This document shows, piece after piece, positions 16,447-25,279 of a stretch of DNA of 64,000 bases. The translations under genes and the position numbers were made by a program. The stretch comes from Epilithonimonas hungarica (GTDB lineage Bacteria; Bacteroidota; Bacteroidia; Flavobacteriales; Weeksellaceae). The notes beneath the pieces were generated by a model. The model was not told where the DNA came from, searched no databases, and saw only the letters and a program-made list of their open reading frames with translations. The stretch's first letter is position 1, and every line of letters starts with the position of its first letter. The stretch covers positions 558,001 through 622,000 of the forward strand of contig NZ_FNBH01000001.1 of the NCBI RefSeq assembly GCF_900102265.1. The letters run 5' to 3'.

Positions 16447-17241
16447 TTGAAGTCTATTTATAATTTAATAAAAGAGGAGATAAGAGAGCATTCTGTCGTC
16501 AAGAATTCTATTCTTGGAAATATAGATCCTTGGAAGAGGAGTCATTATGTTATTCTTTCGGAAGTCATAAAAGAAGATCTATCGAAAAGGATAGAATTGC
16601 AAAATGAAAGGAGGTTTGAATTAGGAACAAGTATTTCCCATATTACATTGCAAAGGTTTTTTGAAAGTGATTATGATTATAAGACCCACAATGACCTACG
16701 GTTTCTGAAAACTTTGGACAAGATATGCATATTCTTAGGATTCAAGGATTTGAATGCCTATGTAATGAATGTCAAAGAGAATGATCTATATAACGAAAAT
16801 CTTTTCAGCAAAGAGCTTACGACGGATATTGTTTATAGATATTGCCGCACTAATTTTGAATTTTTCAAAAGTTTCCCAGAATCCAGAATTGAAATTTTTG
16901 ATGACCTTATCTTTCCGGAGGCACCGTTTATTGAAAGAATAAGGAATTACAGCTCAGAACTTTGTGATAGGAATTTGAAACTGTATACAAAAAATAACCG
17001 GTCAAATTTTGAGATCTTTGACCTCGATGTGATTTCGGAAGAATCCGATAAGATTGTTGTAAAAACGCAAGAATTTTGGAATCTCGTATTTGTTGTTGAG
17101 AATTCCAACGAAGAATACTTAGTAAATGAACTTAATACACAGATCTATTTTATAAAGCATAGGGATAATGCCTGGAGGATATGGGACAATTATAATCCAA
17201 ATTCCGGATTATTAAATAATGTAATAGACAAAAAGCCGTAG
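16447..17241 (+). CDS. Uncharacterised flavobacterial protein with N-terminal helical domain
   Basis: I do not recognise a function for this 264-residue protein. Residues ~45-110 (LGTSISHITLQRFFE, NDLRFLKTLDKICIFLGFKDLNAYV) resemble the small helical domain found at the start of many Bacteroidota signalling proteins, with a TL-R-F turn and LGF-D-N-F-like end. That suggests binding or regulation. The second half is polar and looks like an NTF2-like or similar alpha/beta fold. It starts with TTG; a stop codon seven codons upstream (16426) leaves no ATG choice. TACATTTG at 16415-16422 could be its -7 box. Confidence 0.7.
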   Translation: MKSIYNLIKEEIREHSVVKNSILGNIDPWKRSHYVILSEVIKEDLSKRIELQNERRFELGTSISHITLQRFFESDYDYKTHNDLRFLKTLDKICIFLGFKDLNAYVMNVKENDLYNENLFSKELTTDIVYRYCRTNFEFFKSFPESRIEIFDDLIFPEAPFIERIRNYSSELCDRNLKLYTKNNRSNFEIFDLDVISEESDKIVVKTQEFWNLVFVVENSNEEYLVNELNTQIYFIKHRDNAWRIWDNYNPNSGLLNNVIDKKP

Positions 17242-17257
17242 TGAATACGGCTTTTTT
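17231..17257 (+). terminator. Terminator overlapping the end of the 264-residue gene
   Basis: AAAGCCGTA and TACGGCTTT pair around GTGAA and are followed by a T-run. The stop codon TAG (17239-17241) lies in the stem. Confidence 0.85.
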
Positions 17258-17550
17258 CGTTATTTGTGTTTTTAGAATCTTGACAATTCTTTAACAAAGG
17301 TAATAATAGAAAACCAATGAAAATAAACTTAAATGTACTTAAAAATACATATTATATTATTTTTATTTAAAGTGTTGTTTTGTTGCCTAAAAATTAGTCT
17401 AAGTTAATTTTTGTTGATTTAGTTTTAACATTATTAAATTAAAATTGTTATTTGTGAGTTGTGTAATCGTTTGCATTTTGTTTATTTTAACTATTTTTTT
17501 GTATATCTATAGAATTAATTAAAAATGAATTCTTGGCTATAAACATAATT

Positions 17551-17570
17551 AAACTAACAAATGTTAGTTT
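17551..17570. promoter_or_regulatory. Operator-like palindrome before hppD
   Basis: AAACTAAC-AAAT-GTTAGTTT has 8-bp perfect arms around four bases. It lies 54 bp before the hppD ATG and touches a TTTG that could be the -33 element (-7 like TATCTTG at 17587), so a dimeric regulator bound here could control tyrosine breakdown. Confidence 0.6.
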
Positions 17571-17623
17571 GTTTGTGAAAAAATGTTATCTTGGCAAGAC
17601 AGATAATAAAGTAAAAAAGTAAA

Positions 17624-18754
17624 ATGTCAACACTCACTTTTGCCGAGAAAATCGCACAGGCTGAAAATTTTCTCCCCATTAATGGAACAGATTTTATAGA
17701 ATTTTATGTGGGAAATGCCAAACAAGCTGCCCATTTTTACAAAACAGCGTTCGGATTTCAGTCTGTCGCTTATGCTGGCCCTGAGACTGGTGTCAGAGAC
17801 AGAGCTTCTTATGTTTTACAGCAAGGAAAAATCAGATTGGTCCTAACTTCTGGTTTGAGGTCAGATTCTCCAATTTGCCAGCATCAGCAGAAGCATGGTG
17901 ACGGTGTTAAGATTCTTGCACTTTGGGTAGATGATGCCTACAAAGCTTTTGAAGAAACGACAAAACGTGGCGGAAGGCCATATATGGAGCCAAAGACCTT
18001 GACCGATGAATTTGGTGAGGTTAGAATGTCTGGTGTTTACACTTACGGCGAAACCGTTCATATGTTCATAGAACGTAAAAATTACACAGGCGCTTTTATG
18101 CCAGGCTACGAAAAATGGGAAAGCGATTACAATCCTTCTGATGTTGGATTGTTGTATGTTGACCATTGTGTGGGAAATGTCGGTTGGGATAGAATGATTC
18201 CAACGGTTGAATGGTACGAAAAAGTGATGGGATTTGTGAATATCCTTTCGTTTGATGATAAACAAATCAATACGGAATATTCTGCATTGATGTCAAAAGT
18301 AATGTCTAATGGAAACGGTTTTGCAAAATTCCCGATCAATGAGCCGGCAGAAGGCCAGAGAAAATCTCAGGTAGAAGAATATCTGGATTTCTATGAAGGC
18401 GAAGGCGTCCAGCATATTGCAGTTGCAACAAAAGACATTGTAAAAACTGTTACAGAACTTAAAAACAGAGGTGTGGAATTCCTTTCACCACCGCCGGAAG
18501 CTTATTACGAGATGATTCCAGAAAGAGTAGGTGATATCGATGAAGATATCAAAAAACTTCAGAATCTTGGAATTCTTGTAGACTGTGATGAGGAAGGTTA
18601 CTTGCTTCAGATTTTCACAAAACCTGTGGAAGACAGACCAACTTTGTTCTACGAGATCATCGAGAGACACGGTGCTCAGAGTTTCGGTGCTGGAAATTTC
18701 AAGGCACTTTTCGAAGCTTTGGAAAGAGAACAGGAGAGACGCGGAAACTTATAA
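17624..18754 (+). CDS. hppD: 4-hydroxyphenylpyruvate dioxygenase
   Basis: This 376-residue cytoplasmic Fe(II) enzyme converts 4-hydroxyphenylpyruvate to homogentisate, the step before HmgA. Two vicinal-oxygen-chelate halves are visible. The C-terminal half carries the iron ligands: VDHCVGNVGWD (His), GVQHIAVATKDI (His) and GYLLQIFTKPVEDRPT (Glu region absent in this short cut; the Glu is in FYEIIER). Family length is 350-400. The operator-like palindrome at 17551 and a strong terminator at 18782 make it a single-gene transcript. Confidence 0.95.
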   Translation: MSTLTFAEKIAQAENFLPINGTDFIEFYVGNAKQAAHFYKTAFGFQSVAYAGPETGVRDRASYVLQQGKIRLVLTSGLRSDSPICQHQQKHGDGVKILALWVDDAYKAFEETTKRGGRPYMEPKTLTDEFGEVRMSGVYTYGETVHMFIERKNYTGAFMPGYEKWESDYNPSDVGLLYVDHCVGNVGWDRMIPTVEWYEKVMGFVNILSFDDKQINTEYSALMSKVMSNGNGFAKFPINEPAEGQRKSQVEEYLDFYEGEGVQHIAVATKDIVKTVTELKNRGVEFLSPPPEAYYEMIPERVGDIDEDIKKLQNLGILVDCDEEGYLLQIFTKPVEDRPTLFYEIIERHGAQSFGAGNFKALFEALEREQERRGNL

Positions 18755-18781
18755 ACCCAAATTATTTTCTTATATTTTTAC

Positions 18782-18816
18782 AATTAAAGCATTATTTTTA
18801 ATGCTTTAATTTTTTC
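18782..18816 (+). terminator. Terminator after hppD
   Basis: AATTAAAGCATTA (18782-18794), loop TTTT, TAATGCTTTAATT (18799-18811): a perfect 13-bp stem followed by more T. fahA therefore probably has its own promoter. Confidence 0.9.
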
Positions 18817-18866
18817 ATAGATTTAAAATCTAATGTCAAAATTCTAATATCTAACATCTACTTATA

Positions 18867-20114
18867 ATGAAATCTTTCATCAATTATCCTTCAGATTCTG
18901 ATTTTTCAATTCATAATATTCCGTTTGGAGTTTGCGTTTTCAACAAAGAATATATTGCCTGTGCTACAAGAATTGGTGATATCATCATTGATCTGGCAAC
19001 TTTATTCGACCTTGGTTATTTTGAAGATATCAAAGGTTTTGAAGAAAATGTTTTCGAAGGTTACACGATCAACGAATTTATAGAATTAGGAAAACCAGTT
19101 ACGAATAAAGTTCGCGAAAGGATTCAGGAATTATTACTTGAAGATTCTTTGTTGTCGAAAGATGAGAGAGCTTTGGAGGAATGTTTTTATAACTTGGATG
19201 AGATTCAGATGATGATGCCTTTGCACATCCCGAATTATACAGATTTTTACAGTAGCATCCAACACGCAACCAATGTAGGAATGATGTTTCGTGACCCTGC
19301 GAATGCGTTATTGCCCAACTGGAAACATTTGCCGGTTGGTTATCACGGTCGTGCATCGTCTATTGTCTTATCAGGAATTGATATCACAAGACCTTGCGGA
19401 CAGATTAAACCTGCTGATTCAGATAAACCAATTTTCGGTGCATCGAAACAACTTGATTTCGAATTAGAAATGGCTTTTGTTGTCAATAAAAATACGGATT
19501 TGGGAGAAAGGATTTCTATTACAGAAACTGAGGATGCAATTTTCGGAATGATGATTTTCAACGATTGGTCAGCTCGAGATATCCAGAGTTGGGAATATGT
19601 TCCTTTAGGTCCATTTTTAGGGAAAAACTTCGGGTCTTCTATTTCGCCTTGGATTGTCACTTTGGAAGCTTTGCAACCTTTTAAAACTGAATCCCCAAAA
19701 CAGGAACCGGAAGTTTTGGATTATCTGAAATTCGAAGGAGACAAAAATTACGACATCAATCTTGAAGTTTATTTGAAGCCTGAAAATTCAGAAGAAAATC
19801 TCATCTCGCAAAGCAATTACAAATTTATGTATTGGAATATGTTCCAGCAATTGGCGCATCACACGGTGAATGGCTGTAATGTTGAAGTTGGTGATGTTTA
19901 CGCCAGTGGAACCATTTCCGGAGAAAATGAAAAATCTTACGGTTCTATGTTAGAATTGACTTGGAGAGGAACAAAGCCTTTGCAACTCAAAAACGGAATC
20001 GAAAGAAAATTCATAGAAGACGGCGATACAATCACGATGAAAGCTTGGTCAGAAAAAGACGGAATCCGAGTTGGATTCGGGGAAGTTTCTGGGAAAATTT
20101 TGCCGGCAATTTAA
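18867..20114 (+). CDS. fahA: Fumarylacetoacetase
   Basis: This 415-residue cytoplasmic enzyme hydrolyses fumarylacetoacetate to fumarate and acetoacetate, the last step of tyrosine degradation. It has the N-terminal SH3-like part (IPFGVCVFNKEYIACATRIGDIIIDL) and the catalytic FAH domain: YTDFYSSIQHATNVG, PVGYHGRASSIVLSG, FNDWSARDIQSWEYVPLGPFLGKNF and ASGTISGENEKSYGSMLELTW, with the metal-binding Asp/Glu and catalytic His. Six bases separate its stop from the lipoprotein gene, so the next genes probably share its transcript. Confidence 0.96.
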   Translation: MKSFINYPSDSDFSIHNIPFGVCVFNKEYIACATRIGDIIIDLATLFDLGYFEDIKGFEENVFEGYTINEFIELGKPVTNKVRERIQELLLEDSLLSKDERALEECFYNLDEIQMMMPLHIPNYTDFYSSIQHATNVGMMFRDPANALLPNWKHLPVGYHGRASSIVLSGIDITRPCGQIKPADSDKPIFGASKQLDFELEMAFVVNKNTDLGERISITETEDAIFGMMIFNDWSARDIQSWEYVPLGPFLGKNFGSSISPWIVTLEALQPFKTESPKQEPEVLDYLKFEGDKNYDINLEVYLKPENSEENLISQSNYKFMYWNMFQQLAHHTVNGCNVEVGDVYASGTISGENEKSYGSMLELTWRGTKPLQLKNGIERKFIEDGDTITMKAWSEKDGIRVGFGEVSGKILPAI

Positions 20115-20119
20115 ATTTA

Positions 20120-20575
20120 ATGAAAGTCTCTATTTGTTTATTTGTTGTCATCTTTTTATTCGGTTGTAAAAAAGCTCACGAAGGAATTAGTGATTGTATT
20201 TGTGTAGCAAAAGACACGTCGGATTCAATAATTACGATTACCAATCCTGTTTTTGAAACTAAGGATAATCAAAATTTTATTAGTTATAATTGTGCTGAGG
20301 TTGAAGTCGCAACTGCATCTGTAACAGATACAAGTGGAAACGAATCTTGCGAAAACTTAGTTAATGTTAAATGTATTTCGAATAAAACTTACAGCTTAAA
20401 ATTGGCGAGCAAATTAAATTACACATCAACAAAATTCAAAGAATTAAATTCGACAGATGAATCTGATAAACGTTTCTTGATTAATGAATTAAACAACAAT
20501 ACAAAACAAATTTTTGAGTTGAATATTGATAAGCAAAGAGAAATTTTATCAATTAAAAAATTTGAAAAACAATAA
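20120..20575 (+). CDS. Small lipoprotein of unknown function
   Basis: The predicted 151-residue protein starts MKVSICLFVVIFLFGCKK, a short lipoprotein signal with lipobox LFGC. Its mature part has four further cysteines (CIC, NCAE, SCENL, VKC pattern) and no family I recognise. The frame is open further upstream inside fahA, but ATG 20120 gives the signal peptide and follows the fahA stop by five bases. The next gene starts four bases after its stop, so fahA, this gene and the flavin reductase look like one operon. Confidence 0.7.
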   Translation: MKVSICLFVVIFLFGCKKAHEGISDCICVAKDTSDSIITITNPVFETKDNQNFISYNCAEVEVATASVTDTSGNESCENLVNVKCISNKTYSLKLASKLNYTSTKFKELNSTDESDKRFLINELNNNTKQIFELNIDKQREILSIKKFEKQ

Positions 20576-20578
20576 TTA

Positions 20579-21400
20579 ATGAAAACAATCATCCCTTCTG
20601 ATATTCCTGCAATGCAATTGCAACAAGTAATGCAAACCGCAATTGCACCAAGACCGATTGCTCTGGCAAGTACGATTAATAGTAAAGGAGAAATCAATCT
20701 TTCACCTTTTAGTTTTTTCAATATGTTTAGCACGGTTCCTCCGGTTGTGATTATTTCACCTTCCAGAAGAGTTCGTGATAATACGACGAAACATACGTTG
20801 GAAAATCTGAAAGAAGTTCCGGAATTGGTTATTGGAAATGTGAATTTCGATATAGTTCAGCAGGTTTCATTAGCCAGTACAGAATACGAAGACGGCATAA
20901 ACGAATTCATCAAATCAGGATTGACGATGAAGCCAGCAGATTTGGTAAAACCACCTTTGATCGAAGAATCACCAGTTAATTTCGAATGTAAAGTTCTTGA
21001 AATTAAATCTTTGGGAAATCTTGGAGGTGCTGGAAATCTCGTGATTGCAGAAATTGTCAAGATTCATATCAATGAAAAATATCTGGATGAAGCTGGAAAT
21101 CTTGATCAGAAAAGATTGGATTTGGTGGCGAGGCTGGGAAGTAATTTCTATTCCAGAAATAACGAAAATAATATCTTCGAAGTTCCTAAACCTTTGGTCA
21201 CGAAAGGAATTGGTTACGACCAGCTTCCTGAAGAAATTAAACAAAGTGATGTTTTTACAGGCAACGACCTTGGAATGTTGGCGAATGTAGAAGTTTTACT
21301 ACAAGGTCAATTTTCTTCAGAAAAAGATGTACATTTATCTGCACAAAAGTTTTTAAAAAATAATGAAATCGAAAAAGCCTGGGAAATTTTAAAACTTTGA
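20579..21400 (+). CDS. Flavin reductase-like (FMN-binding split barrel) protein
   Basis: This 273-residue protein has the flavin-reductase domain in its first ~200 residues: QTAIAPRPIALASTINSKGEINLSPFSFFN, then PPVVIISPSRR and DNTTKHTLENL, the FMN phosphate and isoalloxazine regions. It has no signal peptide and is cytoplasmic. Such proteins reduce FMN with NAD(P)H or act on flavin-linked substrates. Position directly after fahA is common in flavobacteria, but its role in tyrosine catabolism is not known. Confidence 0.88.
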   Translation: MKTIIPSDIPAMQLQQVMQTAIAPRPIALASTINSKGEINLSPFSFFNMFSTVPPVVIISPSRRVRDNTTKHTLENLKEVPELVIGNVNFDIVQQVSLASTEYEDGINEFIKSGLTMKPADLVKPPLIEESPVNFECKVLEIKSLGNLGGAGNLVIAEIVKIHINEKYLDEAGNLDQKRLDLVARLGSNFYSRNNENNIFEVPKPLVTKGIGYDQLPEEIKQSDVFTGNDLGMLANVEVLLQGQFSSEKDVHLSAQKFLKNNEIEKAWEILKL

Positions 21401-21449
21401 AATAGCAATAAAACTAAAGCATAAAAACCAAAAACTAATCAAATAAACT

Positions 21450-21695
21450 ATGAGAAAGCAGGTATATAATGCCATCATCAGTCTTCTGATTTTGGTTATT
21501 TTGGTATCCGTTTTCGGCGTTATCAATACTCAAGTCAGTTTGAAGTACGAAACCGAAAATCCGAAAGACTGCATTTCTGTCATTACAGGGAGAGACCTTT
21601 GTCTATGGATTAAAAGTCTCAAAATTATCATTATTGTTTGTCTGATATTGACCTCGGGATTAATAAGTTTTAGGTATAAGATTATCAAGGATTGA
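21450..21695 (+). CDS. Small two-helix membrane protein
   Basis: This 81-residue protein has two hydrophobic segments (about 8-26 and 56-74) joined by a polar loop with two cysteines (PKDCISV, RDLCLWI). I do not recognise a family. It starts with a clean ATG 50 bp after the flavin reductase and converges on the toxin gene. Coding is supported mainly by length and membrane pattern. Confidence 0.55.
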   Translation: MRKQVYNAIISLLILVILVSVFGVINTQVSLKYETENPKDCISVITGRDLCLWIKSLKIIIIVCLILTSGLISFRYKIIKD

Positions 21696-21700
21696 GTTGA

Positions 21701-21996
21701 TTATTTTTCTCGTTCTATTTTTAAAGGATTTTGACGAGTGTCGAAAATGTCCACGATTTCAATACGATTCTTTTCTTTATTAAACCAATAAATTATTTTA
21801 TAATTATTGGAAACCAAGTATCTGAAACCCTCTTTTCGGTCAGACAATAGTTCTTCTTTTTGTCCTATTTTGTTTTGAAAATCTAAAATATTGGTTTTGT
21901 CGACAATTTCAGTAACCAATTTTTTCGCAATTTTCGGACTCGCTTTCAAATATTCTTTAATTCTCTTTTAGCAAAAGCTGTCCAAAAGATTTTCAT
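21701..21996 (-). pseudogene. RelE/ParE-type toxin gene, frameshifted
   Basis: From ATG 21996, which overlaps the antitoxin stop as ATGA, the frame reads MKIFWTAFAKRELKNI and hits TGA. A second frame continues with EYLKASPKIAKKLV and then the RelE/ParE core (RKEGFRYLVSNNYKIIYWF, IEIVDIFDTRQNP). Joining them needs about one missing base (or 10) near 21947-21958, where GAATATTT-like sequence may have favoured slippage. Rejoined it would be ~98-101 residues, the normal size of these mRNA- or gyrase-targeting toxins. It is either inactivated or a sequencing indel. Confidence 0.82.
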
Positions 21997-22235
21997 TGCC
22001 ATTGCTGGATTTCTGAAAGTAGTTCATTTGATTCTATCACATTATCATTGTTAGAATCATTTATAGAGTCATTTAAGCGTGAATTTAGTTCCTCAATTGT
22101 AAAAGGCTTTAATTCTTTTTCAGATTGTTTAGCTTTTTTCAATAGTTTCTCGAATTGAGAAATCAATTCCTCACTTTGAAGATTCAGAAAAGCCTGAACA
22201 AATTCTATTTTTCTCGATTCGATATTCATTTTCAA
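21993..22235 (-). CDS. Antitoxin of the RelE/ParE-type module
   Basis: This 80-residue acidic helical protein (IESRKIEFVQAFLNLQ, ISQFEKLLKKAKQ, FTIEELNSRLNDSIND, LLSEIQQWQ) matches the short antitoxins that precede ParE-type toxins in flavobacteria. Its stop overlaps the toxin start by four bases, the usual coupling. ATG 22235 or 22229 may be the start. It appears intact although the toxin is not. Confidence 0.8.
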   Translation of the reverse strand: MKMNIESRKIEFVQAFLNLQSEELISQFEKLLKKAKQSEKELKPFTIEELNSRLNDSINDSNNDNVIESNELLSEIQQWQ

Positions 22236-22297
22236 AAGGTTTTAATCAAAATTACAAATTTATTTTCAATCAAAAATTAACGAATTAAATCTTAAAA

Positions 22298-24046
22298 TTA
22301 AATTGTCATCTCCCCATCTTCATTCACAACCTGAGCTTTATAAAGAACAGAATAATAACCATTCTTAGCCAGAAGTTCCTGATGCGTTCCTTCTTCCACA
22401 ATCAGTCCGTGGTCCATTACGATGATTTTGTCTGCTTTTTCTATTGTAGAAAGTCTGTGTGCAATGATGATTGAAGTTCTGTTTTTCGTGATTTTTTCAG
22501 TCGCTCTTTGTATTAATTTCTCACTTTCGTGGTCAATGGATGAAGTCGCTTCGTCAAGAATCAGGATTTTCGGGTCAGAAAGATAAGCTCTCAAAAATGA
22601 TAATAATTGTCTTTGTCCAAGAGAAATAGAAGAACCTCTTTCGCTCACCACATAATCGTAACCGTTTGGCAATCTTTCTATAAACTCATCAACCTCAATT
22701 TCTCTCGCCGCTTTTTTGATATTTTCGAGTGTGATATCTTCATCGCCCAAAGTCAGGTTTTCAAAAATACTGCCGTGGAAAAGGAAAACGTCCTGAAGAA
22801 CAACACCAATATGACTTCTCAAATTATACAGCTCATAATCTCTGATGTCAACGCCATCCAACATTATTTTTCCGGAATTGATATCATATAATCTTGTAAT
22901 TAGGCTGATAATCGTTGATTTGCCTGCTCCGGTTGCACCAACAATGGCAACAGTTTCACCAGGATTCACTTTGAAATCGATGCCTTTCAAGACTTCCTGC
23001 TTGTCATCGTAAGCAAAATGAACTTTCTCAAACTCAATTTTTCCGTCAAAATGGTCTTTGGCAATTGTTCCGTTATTCGGCATCGCTTGATCTTCGTCCA
23101 TTACACCAAGAACTCTTTCCGCACCAACAATTCCTCTCTGAATATTATTGAATCTATCTGCAATCTGTCTCAGCGGACGAATCAGCATATTGATGAACTG
23201 AATAAAAGCAATAATAACGCCTGGCGTAGATTTAATGAAACCTCCATAAAATAGAATAAATCCAATAAAAAGTGACGAAATCAATTCAACAACCGGAAAG
23301 AACAATGAGAAGATAAAAACTGTTCTCAGCAATGCTTTTTTCAGCTCGATATTGATTTTATCGAATTTCGAAAATTCTGCTTCTTCTCTATTAAAAACCT
23401 GAATCAATGACATTCCCGCCAAACGCTCCTGAACAAAACTGTTTTGTGTAGCAGTCCAGCTTCTTTCCGAACCAAATGCAACCTTCAGTCTTTTTTGGAA
23501 AGCTCTTGTAATGATGACCATCAGCGGAAGAATCGCTAACGAAATCATACTCAGATGTGTATCCACCTGAAACATTGCAAAAAGGACCATCACAATTCTC
23601 AGGATATCCCCGAAAACCATCAAGAATCCATCCGTATAAACTGTCGCAATCGTTTCTACGTCGCCAACAGCTCTCGTTACCAAACTCCCAATCGGGGTTT
23701 TGTCAAAAAATGCAGTCCGGAAATAGATGAGTTTGTGATAAAGTCTTTCTCTGATGTCTCTGATCACATTTTGCGAAATGAAATTCGAGAAGTAAACTAA
23801 GAAAAAGTTAAGAATCGTTTCAGCAACCACCAATCCGATCAGCAGATAGATGTGTTTCATCAGCTGTGCTTTATCTTTCAGCTGAACGATGTCTATATCG
23901 ACTACATTTTTGGTAAGAATCGGTCTGTAAGTGGAAACGATTGCAAGAAAAATTGAAATGATCAGTGTGAAAATAAACCACGACCTAAATTTCATTCCGA
24001 TTAAAAATAATCGCTTGACAATGTCCCAGGTATTTTGTTGCTTCAT
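22298..24046 (-). CDS. ABC exporter (permease-ATPase fusion, MsbA-like)
   Basis: This 582-residue half-transporter has six membrane helices in residues 15-310 and an ATPase domain: Walker A GATGAGKST near 372, a signature variant SLGQRQ near 478 (instead of SGGQ), Walker B ILILDEATSSID and the switch AHRLSTIEKAD. It would work as a homodimer in the inner membrane exporting lipids or drugs. The signature SLGQRQ is seen in some exporters of the MdlB type. The gene stands alone; substrate unknown. Confidence 0.93.
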   Translation of the reverse strand: MKQQNTWDIVKRLFLIGMKFRSWFIFTLIISIFLAIVSTYRPILTKNVVDIDIVQLKDKAQLMKHIYLLIGLVVAETILNFFLVYFSNFISQNVIRDIRERLYHKLIYFRTAFFDKTPIGSLVTRAVGDVETIATVYTDGFLMVFGDILRIVMVLFAMFQVDTHLSMISLAILPLMVIITRAFQKRLKVAFGSERSWTATQNSFVQERLAGMSLIQVFNREEAEFSKFDKINIELKKALLRTVFIFSLFFPVVELISSLFIGFILFYGGFIKSTPGVIIAFIQFINMLIRPLRQIADRFNNIQRGIVGAERVLGVMDEDQAMPNNGTIAKDHFDGKIEFEKVHFAYDDKQEVLKGIDFKVNPGETVAIVGATGAGKSTIISLITRLYDINSGKIMLDGVDIRDYELYNLRSHIGVVLQDVFLFHGSIFENLTLGDEDITLENIKKAAREIEVDEFIERLPNGYDYVVSERGSSISLGQRQLLSFLRAYLSDPKILILDEATSSIDHESEKLIQRATEKITKNRTSIIIAHRLSTIEKADKIIVMDHGLIVEEGTHQELLAKNGYYSVLYKAQVVNEDGEMTI

Positions 24047-24166
24047 TTTTATTCTTAGAATTCCGGAGATTTTTTCAGAATCGAAAAAATCTTTGCAAAA
24101 ATAAGACTTTAAAAATTGAAACGCCGACCATTAACTAAATTTATTAATAGACAAAATGAATAGTAT

Positions 24167-24934
24167 TTATTGTTTCTTAATCCAATTCAAAACATATTCG
24201 GCAACTTCTTCCCAACCTTTTTCACCACAGATAAAATGACTTCTCCCTTCAAAGATCTTCAAATCCAAAACGCTGTTTTTGTCCTTGTAGGAATTGGCAA
24301 TTTTTGCAGTAAAGTCAGCCGGAAAAATAGCGTCATTAGAACCTCCGATGAACAATAGCGGATTGTGGGCTTTCTTAAAATCAACATTACCAATCGATTT
24401 CAAAAGCGGGTCTCTCGCCAATCTTCTACTTTCCGGAGCAGCAACTGTTTCATACAATTTATCACTTTCTTCTCTGGAATAATTATTGAAAAATGCGCGA
24501 TGATACCAATCTTTTGTTCCAAGATATGGACTGTTTCCTTTGAAGAAATTGAAAACCGGCCAAACAATTTTTATAGTGGACAAAGGTGCCATTACATTTT
24601 TTGGAGGAGCGCCGTCTATGCTCACTCCGGCAACAGCTTTGTCCAATTCAATCAGTTTTTGAACCAATAATCCACCGAAAGAATGTCCTACAACAATCGG
24701 TTTTTCTGGAAGCGTATCAATGAATTTCACAAGATTGTCCAACGTTTGTTCAAAACTTACAGTTCTTAGTTCAGAAGGAATGTTTCTTTTCAATTCGACA
24801 GGATTTCCTGCGTGTCCAGGATTGGAAGGTGTGTGAACGGTGTAACCTTGGTTTTCGAAATAAGTTTTCCATTCTTTCCAGCTTGTATTGTTGACGAATA
24901 ATCCGTGAATCAATACGATAGTTTTTGTTTGCAT
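24167..24934 (-). CDS. Alpha/beta hydrolase
   Basis: This 255-residue alpha/beta-hydrolase-fold protein has IVLIHGLFVNNTSW (oxyanion region HG), nucleophile elbow VVGHSFGGLLVQ (Ser ~103), acid in GGSNDAIFPADF and the catalytic His in GRSHFICGEKGW. It has no signal peptide. The substrate is not predictable. It is monocistronic by position. Confidence 0.9.
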   Translation of the reverse strand: MQTKTIVLIHGLFVNNTSWKEWKTYFENQGYTVHTPSNPGHAGNPVELKRNIPSELRTVSFEQTLDNLVKFIDTLPEKPIVVGHSFGGLLVQKLIELDKAVAGVSIDGAPPKNVMAPLSTIKIVWPVFNFFKGNSPYLGTKDWYHRAFFNNYSREESDKLYETVAAPESRRLARDPLLKSIGNVDFKKAHNPLLFIGGSNDAIFPADFTAKIANSYKDKNSVLDLKIFEGRSHFICGEKGWEEVAEYVLNWIKKQ

Positions 24935-25099
24935 AATATTTTGATGTTTAAATTATGAGACAAAGTTCAGAAGATTGAATGAGGAAAACTTTAACCCAAG
25001 TTAAAATCGCATCATTTTGAAAAATAAATATTTATGAAGTAATTAATTATCTGGTCAATCGGAAAAATCTGCGATAGTTTTATTATAAAATATTTATTT

Positions 25100-25184
25100 G
25101 GGCAGCTTAATCCGCCTTTCGCTCCCAATCTTTTCACTCCACTACGTTGCGTAAAAAGGATTTCCGCTCAAGTCGGGCTGCGGG
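25100..25184 (+). repeat. Structured dispersed repeat (P2)
   Basis: Begins GGGCAGCTTAATCCGCC, continues TTTCGCTCCCAATC, and ends AAAAAGGATTTCCGCTCAAG then TCGGGCTGC. The ends are complementary (GGGCAGC/GCTGC). This copy is not followed by the R2 repeat. The rest of 24935-25279 shows no gene. Confidence 0.75.
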
Positions 25185-25279
25185 CAATTGTCTGCAAAAC
25201 AGATTGTAAAATCCAAAGAACTCGAAGAGTTCAATATAAATGCCGTAGGTGCAACCTATGGAAATTAATGATATAAAAA

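Noticed and set aside
24935-25279. Hidden small gene between the hydrolase and the Crp-like regulator
   Set aside because: No frame with credible start, length and composition; the stretch is mostly the P2 repeat.
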